The notes beneath the pieces were generated by a model. The model was not told where the DNA came from and ran no database searches. It saw only the letters and a list, made by a program, of their open reading frames with translations. Shown here one piece after another: positions 56,650 to 64,000 of a stretch of DNA of 64,000 nt (positions are counted from its first letter, which is position 1; every line of letters starts with the position of its first letter). A program made the position numbers and the translations under genes. Source of the stretch: Lepidodermella squamata (lineage: Eukaryota; Gastrotricha); NCBI GenBank assembly GCA_047495785.1, contig JBLDXI010000015.1, positions 2,666,001-2,730,000 of the forward strand. Reading direction: 5' to 3'.

Positions 56650-57750
56650 ACGTTCCTACTCGCTGCATATTCGATTCATGAATATGCGGCGACACTGTAT
56701 AAGCCACAACTACAGTGTCGAAGCTACACAAGTTCTGCTCTCATAAATGTTAATGACACCATGCTACGTATCAACTGCTCAACAGCATGCTACGTAAGGT
56801 CATTTTCACTTCAGCTCTCTCCGCATATTTCTTTTCCTGTTACAGCAAAATATTGTGATACCCCAATCAACAAACGCGATCTTACGTCTGTCAAAGGTCT
56901 CCGAAGGCTGCTTGTCCGAAAATGGATCTGGATCAAGTTTCCAGCTCATTAAGAGTGAGAATGGAACAGTACAAATCTCACGCTTGTGTTACGAGAATTG
57001 CACTCCGGCGACTTCCAGCGAGGTGTCTGTGAAGGATATTTTTGAAGCCGTCGATAATACGACAATACAGCGAAAGCAAAATGTCTTCTGCTTGTTCGGA
57101 GTGCCGCCACAAAGCAGCACAGAGCCTGGAAATTATTGCTGGGTAAATTTCTTCAATCGTTATACCAATTCTTTCAAAGATTGCTTCTTCTCAGGCCAAA
57201 TATTTTCCAGTAAGTCGCCGAACCGTGTAAGTACTCAGATTTTATCCACAATTAATTTTCTTCGAATTGCTCGCATATTTTTACCAGGTTTGGATATGAG
57301 CATAAGGCTTCCTTGCCTGAAGGTGTCGCGCTTCGAATTACCCGACAATTGTTGAGTGATTCGGAAGGACCTTATTATCAAGTCGAATGCGCGAATGACG
57401 ATTACTGCGTGAACCCATCTGATTTCATTGGCGTATCAGCGACGACGAGCAGCAGTACTACGCAAGCTTTGATGCTGATTAATAATTCAACATCGACGAC
57501 GACCTCGACCAGTACAGTAACCTCCAATACAACAATATCTACTTCTTCCACTTTACCAAATGAAACTTCTGTGTCACCAGAACATTGGCTTCTCTTGATA
57601 ATACCAGTCGGACTGATTATAATCATTGTGCCGGTATGTATCTGCGTTTGTTGTTATTACCACCAGAGAGGCAAAGCAAAATCTTATTTACTTGAGAATG
57701 GAACGGAAAATAATGCTGGTGATCGCGCGGAACGAGAAACCTTTGTTTAG
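56650..57750 (+). CDS. Type I membrane protein paralogue with altered start (module B, first gene)
   Basis: Exons (56650)-56793, 56846-57142, 57195-57226 and 57288-57750 join in frame to about 311 residues, with the same intron phases as the gene at 37691. The ectodomain aligns through YKPQLQCRSYTSS, INCSTACY, SEGCLSENGSG, LCYENCT, YCW, the short exon AKYFPVSRR and VECANDDYCV. A Thr/Ser-rich stalk and one membrane segment (LLLIIPVGLIIIIVPVCICV) end the protein. The codon matching the start ATG of the paralogue is ACG (56650-56652), just after a TTTAG. So either an upstream exon supplies the start, a non-ATG start is used, or the gene has lost translation. The body shows no stops or frameshifts, which favours function. 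Confidence 0.65.
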
Positions 57751-58222
57751 AATTTTTCCATGTACCTATGAACCTATGAATGTACCATGTACCTATGAAT
57801 TTATTCCGTGAGCGCCTTCACCCTGGATGCTTTTTCGCTTGTTAACGTATCCGAAATACCGTAAATTCCCAAAAACAAGCCCAGTTCATTATCGGCACTT
57901 TCTTTGCAATGCTTCCTGGGCTTGCACTTTTCTATTAGATTGTACACTTGGCCGATCTATTTTAAGTAAGATCTTCTACATGCGTGAATGGCTGATGTTA
58001 TTTTTCGATGAACATTATTTAGTCCTTTCAAATCAAGAACCTTGACTTGACGATTTAGCGTTTAGCAATTCTTTGAAATCCACCGTGCGGCTTGTGTTGT
58101 CCTCTTAAATTAATTTATTTTAAAGTAATCTGCGAGCCGGAAAATAATAAATGAACTTTTATGTTTGAAAACAAGAATGCGAGGCATAACGAAATCTTTT
58201 ATATTTCGTAGAATCACTTTCG
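57751..58222. other. Intergenic interval between the two genes of module B
   Basis: About 470 bp. It lacks the LINE insertion seen at the same place in module A. Confidence 0.4.
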
Positions 58223-59974
58223 ATGCGTGACATTGTAACGGGAAGATTCGTGTATGGTCTTTCTATTTTCATTCTGCAAATCACGACAGATGCAACAGCT
58301 TCACTTAGATCGGGCATCGCGAAAATTAATCTTATCAATGAGTTATTGAACAACTATCCTGGTGCCAATTCGACTCAATCGGGTCTCGTTGCTCCCGCAT
58401 ATTTCGAGGAAGATGACGTGTCTTCGATCTATCTAAATTTCACAATCCGTCGATTTCACGAGGTCAGCGATCTAAACGGTGATATGACTGTCATCGCTCT
58501 GGTCGAAGCTCGCTGGCGCGATCCAATCCTCAGCGATCTGATGTTGGAACGTTTTGCATTCAAGGACACTATCATGCTTCCTGCTTCAAAAATTTGGATG
58601 CCACGCATTGCTTTGGACGGTCAAAGCGACTTCAGCTTCAGTAGACCCAATGCTCGAATCGGAGACCTCGATTCAGTGGAAGTAAGACCGGATGGCTGGG
58701 TGTACTGGGCCTACGAAGGTCCTTTGAATGTAAAATGCAGCTACACATTCGAAGGCTTCCCGCAAGACAAATACGTTAGTTTTTCGCCATTGAAATTGTC
58801 AATCTCTATTTATTTTCTCCAGGTTTGTAAATTTGTCTTCAAATCAGTCTACGAGACTGATCGGATCGTTTTTAAAGAGGGTAAATGTAAAGGTATAGTG
58901 AAGTTCACTGGCCTCCCCAATAATTGGAACGATAGGCCAGTACAGTACAGTCGGCCTGGCTGCTGCGAAACTGAAGTTGTCATCAATGCTAGTGCCGTTG
59001 AATTCGGTGTCACCCTGAATCGTAATCCGACATGGTTCAACTGGCACTTCAAGTACCCGATCACTTGCCTACTTCTTTCGCAGCTGGCAATCAGCGCAAT
59101 CCCACTTTGGAAGGCCGACATTGTTCTAGCAATTATCGGCTTGCGTGTAACTGTGTACGGCGTCTTCTTTTTCATCTACTCACTTTCGGCAGACGCTTTG
59201 CCGAAAACTGAGACGGAAATTAGTATTCTATACGATCTTGCTGTGACTGTTGTTTTCTTCGCTATGAATTGCGACATTTTGATATGCGCTTTATTCAAAC
59301 AAGAACACAACCCAGATGATTTCAAAATATGTGGTGATGTGGAACAGCAATGTAAAAGCCCCGATGAATGTAATAAACGCCGTAAGATCCGGGATCTCAT
59401 CAGATATCCGGCTGTACGTGCGTCCCGCGCTCTTATCGTTAGCTTTTTCATAAGTACAATCATCACCGCCTATTTCAGCCCTGAAAGAATGAAGTTGTTG
59501 ATGTTAATTGAATATTTTGTACTCATTGTTGCTGTGCTACCTGCCATGCTGTTGATTCTTATTGCTAATTATGAAAGCATTAAGGCTCAATCGTTCAGTG
59601 AAATAACTCAACCACAGAGCCGGCTTTTAGTCGACGCGGTAATTTTAGCAATAGTGACAGGCGCACTTAGCTGTCTCATCTTTATCCCTATGTTCGCGGG
59701 AAATTTGCAATTTTTTGGCTTGTACACGCAAAAGTTGGTAATTATTGTTGCTGGGGTTGTTGTATTGATTTGTCTTGCGTTGACACGGAGATTGCCCTTT
59801 TTCGGATGCATCTTCAGATTATGCGCAAAATGCTGCTCTAAATGCTGCGTGAGCTGCGAGAAACAAGTGGTCTACGAGATGATCAATCATAAACCTATTT
59901 TTCTGGAGGCTAAAACTCAATCTGCTTCGATTGGAAACGCGCAGACAACTGCGAATGCCTCAACCTCGGTCTAA
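58223..59974 (+). CDS. Divergent Cys-loop ligand-gated channel-like protein with extra membrane segments (module B, second gene)
   Basis: A 48-bp intron (58775-58822) lies at exactly the same place as in the paralogue at 40292. Removing it gives CSYTFEGFPQDKYVC, a 13-residue Cys-loop. The 567-residue product has a signal-like N-terminus, WRDPIL, IWMPRIAL, DGWVYWAYEG, pre-M1 TWFNWHFKYPI, M1-M3 (the M2-M3 linker is SADALPKTETEI) and again four hydrophobic segments after M3 (LIVSFFISTIITAYF, LMLIEYFVLIVAVL, AVILAIVTGALSCLIFI, VIIVAGVVVLICLAL). A Cys-rich patch (CAKCCSKCCVSC) follows the last segment. It shares strong identity with copy A in the channel core but not at the tails. Which ions or ligands it handles is unknown. 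Confidence 0.8.
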   Translation: MRDIVTGRFVYGLSIFILQITTDATASLRSGIAKINLINELLNNYPGANSTQSGLVAPAYFEEDDVSSIYLNFTIRRFHEVSDLNGDMTVIALVEARWRDPILSDLMLERFAFKDTIMLPASKIWMPRIALDGQSDFSFSRPNARIGDLDSVEVRPDGWVYWAYEGPLNVKCSYTFEGFPQDKYVSFSPLKLSISIYFLQVCKFVFKSVYETDRIVFKEGKCKGIVKFTGLPNNWNDRPVQYSRPGCCETEVVINASAVEFGVTLNRNPTWFNWHFKYPITCLLLSQLAISAIPLWKADIVLAIIGLRVTVYGVFFFIYSLSADALPKTETEISILYDLAVTVVFFAMNCDILICALFKQEHNPDDFKICGDVEQQCKSPDECNKRRKIRDLIRYPAVRASRALIVSFFISTIITAYFSPERMKLLMLIEYFVLIVAVLPAMLLILIANYESIKAQSFSEITQPQSRLLVDAVILAIVTGALSCLIFIPMFAGNLQFFGLYTQKLVIIVAGVVVLICLALTRRLPFFGCIFRLCAKCCSKCCVSCEKQVVYEMINHKPIFLEAKTQSASIGNAQTTANASTSV

Positions 59975-60593
59975 CTACCTTCAGGTCAGAATCAGGCATA
60001 ATAACCCAAGTTTGGCATAATAATATCTTGTTGAGGCAGTTTCTAACACAATAAGCTCGGAATAAGCTTTGATTTATTATTTCTTGAAAACCCAACATGT
60101 TGAATTTTAATACAGCCTCCAGAATAATCATTGTGCCAGATGATTAATACAGAGTCCGTGAACCTAGCTTTGCTGAAACCAGTCATTTTGTGGCAGTGAC
60201 ACCTTTAATAGCACGTGTCACGCCACGAATTGTTATTTCTGTCTGGCGCGTGCCAGCAATAGCCGCGCCAGAAACCTGATGCCACTCCGCCTATAAAAAG
60301 GCCTACTTTGATACGTTTAGATCATCTACCGTTTCGGTGATCATAAAGTAGCTTAGCTCTAGCCTTAATAAAATGCCTTAGTTTCGTACCTTCCGAAGTG
60401 TCTTTTTGCTCAGTCACACTAACATCAAACAAGTCGGGTCGTAGGTCATGATCGCGTGATCGCGAGAACCCGTCTCCGTTACATCAATCGAAGTGTGAAA
60501 ATCGCGCCAAATTAAACTTTGAAATAAAATTACTAACACATCAGCTTTATACTCTCGTATTCGCTATAACTTAGCTATAACTTTCCGTGAAAA
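59975..60593. other. Interval with possible LTR-like sequence
   Basis: At about 60188-60482 a TATAAAAAGG box (near 60292), AATAAAATG (near 60367) and ends resembling TG...ACA suggest a solo LTR. No partner or target duplication was found. Weak. Confidence 0.25.
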
Positions 60594-60752
60594 ATGCCTC
60601 TACAAGCACCACTCGTTTTGATGTCGTTACTGCGTCGCCGTCAAATGGCGCGCATCCGGAATAGCATTATCATGCTAGCCGTTGTCAGCAGCATGGTCAA
60701 TCGATGTCGCTGGTTGGCGCCGAGGTCTACCCACTGGTGGGATTACGTCGTT

Positions 60753-61641
60753 CCACAGTTCAACGATCGCGAGTTCGTCGATCGATTTCGGTTAACCAAA
60801 CGATTTGCGCCATGATTTTCGAGTCCTCAAGCATTTGCTGCTGCTGCGCGGTGGTGGTTTCAATAATGAACTTAGCTAGGTTTTGCTTAGAACCCCCCGA
60901 GGCGTGGCTATTCCGTTTGGTCTTAACAAAGCCCGGCTTGAATTTTACGATGAATTTTACTCACCCTCCTGCACACCGCTGGAACCCCCGGCATTTTCGA
61001 AGCCCGGATTTAACAGAGGCAGGCCTTGATCCCCATCGGCTCGACCCTGCCTTATCCAGTTCAATTTCGGGGAGTTCCTCATCGCTTACGCTTACAACCT
61101 ACATCTTCGTTGTCGCTCTGATCAGCACCAGCGTCGAAAGAGTTAACGGGGACGCTACCCGGCCGATTGGCCATGAATTTGTGCATCTCCTTATAGTACT
61201 TGAACTTGGCGGCACCCTCACCCGTCTTCTTGAGCCTTTTTGCCTCATCGTTGTAGTCCCGAATCACCCGCTTAACCTTATTCTTACATTGGTCCTCAGT
61301 ACTAAAAATCCCGGATTGCTCTAACTCGACGGAAATTTTGCTAAAATCCCATGTACTTAATTGGGCCCCCTTGCGGTCACGTAATTATGCTGCTCTTCCA
61401 TCAGCGAGATGACGACCAAAGTTTCCAAATCGGACCACCTACCACCAGCACCCCCTTCTTCCTGCCCGTCCTCGACCTGCCTCCCACGCTTAGCCGGCGC
61501 CTTCCTAACGCCACCTTTGATAGCCGCCTTTACAACCTTAGGCGTAGAGTCAAAGGAGCCCTCACCCTCACCCCCACCCCATTCCTCACCACCGGCTGCT
61601 ACAGCCGAAATGCGCCGTTTGCCAGCAAGTTTAGAAGACAT
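60753..61641 (-). pseudogene. Myb/SANT-like DNA-binding protein relic with frameshifts
   Basis: From the minus-strand start at 61641 (MSSKLAGKRRI) an acidic/basic leader runs into a Myb/SANT-like domain. GGRWSDLETLVVISLMEEQ is followed, after a -1 shift at a G-run near 61363, by LSTWDFSKISVELEQSG, EDQCKNKVKRVIRDYNDEAK and YYKEMHKFM. A second shift near 61082 is needed to continue (DEELPEIELDKAGSSR). A Gln-rich helical tail (FIIETTTAQQQQMLEDSK) lies at 60753-60880. Such proteins occur in Harbinger-type transposons and as host factors. One shift lies in a homopolymer and could be a sequencing error. Confidence 0.55.
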
Positions 61642-62849
61642 TGACGGAATCAACAGCACGAAATATTGAGAAATTGAATTGAGAAATATTTCCGATAGGC
61701 GAGAGGTAGAATGAACGAATGAAAGAAGAAGAAGAAGAACATCTCCTATCTGCACTCATACGCATTTCTCGCGCGCGCAGCAGGTGAACGACTAAAAAAG
61801 TCACAATGCGTGAAAACTCAAGTACGCGCTACCCAGGGCCCATAGCCACAGCTGACAGCCGTAAAGTTACTCATCCGTCAAAATTTCGTCTCTTTCAGTT
61901 AACGATCTGATCACCGCATGTAACGAAGGTCCATTTGAGGAAAGTATAACATTATTCCAAGGTGAGCGAATAACTTTCCAAGGAGAGCGAGACGTAAAAT
62001 TAGTACCGTTAAATAGGCGGGAGTTGAATTTACCGAGATGATAACAAGACGGTTATCATCGAGCAACATGCGAGGAAAAAATTATGATAAACGGAAATTT
62101 CAAACGGAAAAAGTCGCCAACGACGAGGCGCCAACGAGAGCGGGAGCGAAGTAGAGCGAACGAGAGCGAAACCGCTTGTGTAAACGCGCCTAATATGGGC
62201 CCGGAATTGATCTAAAAAATCCTTAGAATGATCAAAACTCAAGCGCTTCTAAAAATGCAGAAAAATTGCGATTTCATAAAAGCGACATAATATCATGATG
62301 AACCATGATGGGGCGCGATTTTAGTTTGCTTGGAAATATTTTTGAGCGCCCTGCATTGTAAGGCATCATTATTTCTCGCCAATATCTTTTTGATTTGTAA
62401 TTTTTTGAAACTTGGTACTAATTGAAAAATGTACTCTTGATGCGCGCGCTTCACATGATTCACTTGTTCACTTCGGGTTGACTGACTTGTGGTTTTCTTG
62501 TGATTTTGCAGCGCGCGCGTAGACAGCTGCAATTATTTGTTGCGCAATAAATGCGCGCAACGTGCGGTTACGCGTGAATTTAACCAACCAATAAGAGCGC
62601 GCGCGCGGAGGAATCACCGGCGGATGGGGAAATGTGCCAAATTATCTATATGAATACAGAGATAACCAAGCGATAACTCGCCAATTCATATTAACTGTTC
62701 CGTTCATCGAGTTCTATGGAAATTAGGCGAATGGAGATAAGGATAATATAGATTCACCTGCTTGACAGTATCATTTTCGTTTCCTGATTTTCGTTTCACC
62801 TAACAGTCTGTTTCCCATTACGCTCTTGGGTCATCGAAAACCATCTCAA
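61642..62849. other. Non-coding interval
   Basis: No gene is supported. Short GCGCGCGC runs occur near 62510-62605. Confidence 0.4.
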
Positions 62850-64000
62850 ATGATATTAAAATCCCAAATATGTCTAACGGCAGTTTTCAGCATAATAGGT
62901 AGATCGGCAGGTATGAACTTTGAACTTAGAATCGTAACACGTCATACTACGATCTGTTCAATTTTAGAAGCTAGCAGCAGTGAATGTTGGTTTATCCCGC
63001 AGCGTAAGGTGAATACAAATGACACGCATCTCGCTCGATTGATCACTTGCCCAAATGGTTGTCAAGTAAGTCTTCGTAAAAGTCATAAATGTACAGTGAT
63101 GTAATATAGCAATTACGCTATAAGCAATTAAGAGAAATGTCCCTCGATGTGTGCTGTGATCCGGTGACGAATTTAACATACCGCCATAGGGATATGGAAT
63201 CTGAAGGCTGCTATGATGGGCCAGATCGTTCATCAATCTCGCAAAAGATATCTGTTCTTAAAAATGGCCTCCGGCAGCCGGTTCGGTATTGCAAAAGCGG
63301 CAAGTGCTTAAATGACGAGGCGTATCCACGCTGGGACAAGTTTCTACATTCTATCGCGAAATTTCATTTCCAGCAGATCCCACAAACCGCTAATAATTCT
63401 TCAAAGTTGCATTGTATGGTTGGCACGGGCCGCAAGAATCATCAGCAGGCGAATTGTCACGCCTGCTCACTAGAATTCCAAATAGACAATGGGAGGTACT
63501 CAAATCGTAGGTAAGTATTAAATTTCAAAGGCGTGTTAAATGTGGTGTCTCATTAAACAAAGTAGATTCAAATGCTTAAGCCCCGGAAATGAAAGCAACA
63601 TCCATTATAAATTCGAAAAGGCTGACAACACTTATCGCGGCGTGTGTTATTATGCTGATTTTTGCTTCAATCTCGAGCTATTCATAGCTTACGCATCGCT
63701 CAGCCACGAGCAGACTTCCACTCTATCGACTGGCTACTACACAGAACCGACTACTACTAAACCGGCAACAATCCCATCAACCAAGTCTGTCGCTACAACT
63801 TCAATTGCTGAAACAACCGAAACAGCCAGTTTAAAGCCGAAGAAAGAAAAGCCTACTTCTGTTCCGCTGAAAACGCCAGACTCGCCTCCTAAGAAATCTT
63901 GGTTCGTAATTATAGCCTGCATTCTTTTCTCAGTGATCGGATTAGCACAGATTGGTTACGCATGTATAAGTTTTTGCGGAGGTGTAACTCGGCCGCATTC
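62850..64000 (+). CDS. Third type I membrane protein paralogue (partial, runs off the window)
   Basis: Exons 62850-63065, 63125-63510 and 63566-64000 (incomplete) join in frame. A signal-like N-terminus (MILKSQICLTAVFSII) leads to an ectodomain with SECWFIPQRK, TCPNGCQ, LDVCCDPV, SEGCYDG, LHCMVG, CHACSLEF and a later VCYYADFCF. A Thr-rich stalk and a membrane segment (FVIIACILFSVIGLAQIGYA) follow, and the sequence ends within the tail. Cys spacing, the first two intron phases and overall layout match the genes at 37691 and 56650, though the sequence is much more diverged. Whether a channel gene follows, as in modules A and B, lies outside the window. Confidence 0.7.

Noticed and set aside
61357-61669. 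Plus-strand Pro/Ser-rich frames
   Set aside because: They are the antisense of the Myb/SANT-like leader and show no domain.
1-64000. CRISPR arrays, bacterial operons or phage genes
   Set aside because: Intron-bearing animal genes throughout and no regularly spaced repeat array.

Overview
This is animal nuclear DNA. It has GT-AG introns, most of them about 48-67 bp and often ending TTTTCAG or TTTAG, and metazoan gene families: Cys-loop ion channels, a nicotinic receptor relic, globins with N-terminal MGNGC acylation signals, a membrane M1 aminopeptidase and sushi-module secreted proteins. The tiny introns and an operon-like globin pair recall nematodes or another compact ecdysozoan, but nothing fixes the species. 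The window is very rich in transposable elements. All spliced models below were read by eye and join in frame.

Left part (1-20 kb). Three tandem secreted sushi-module genes lie on the minus strand (the first cut by the window edge; the others 13921-15733 and 17345-19172). Each has the same conserved TATA-containing upstream block. Among them lie a 3.65-kb DNA element with a perfect 8-bp target duplication and tRNA-like cargo (4236-7888), many small inverted-repeat elements, a broken duplicate of the aminopeptidase 3' end (about 9443-11205) and a nicotinic-receptor pseudogene (16486-17057).

Middle (20-36.5 kb). An M1 aminopeptidase-like pseudoenzyme that has lost its HEXXH zinc site (20091-24297) is followed by two globin genes on the same strand (24900-26257 and 26389-27272). 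On the plus strand a Golgi-type glycosyltransferase gene has its two exons (29646-30248, 35876-36397) separated by a 5.6-kb intron. That intron holds a complete 4415-bp pogo-like transposon (31167-35581). The transposon encodes a 105-aa HIRAN-domain protein and a 786-residue transposase whose C-terminus, reached through two small introns, is an OTU-type cysteine protease with Cys, WGD and His motifs present. This is the most striking unit in the window.

Right part (36-64 kb). A segmental duplication carries a paired module: a type I membrane protein with a Cys-containing ectodomain, followed by a divergent Cys-loop channel-like protein that appears to have seven rather than four membrane segments. 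Copy A is at 37691-42163 and copy B at about 56650-59974. A third membrane-protein paralogue runs off the right edge (62850-64000). Between the copies sits a young Ty3/gypsy retrotransposon (45498-51486) with 192-bp LTRs that look identical, a CGCAT target duplication, an Asn in place of the protease catalytic Asp, and an unusual hydrophobic N-terminus on Pol. Two decayed LINEs and a frameshifted Myb/SANT-like relic complete the region.
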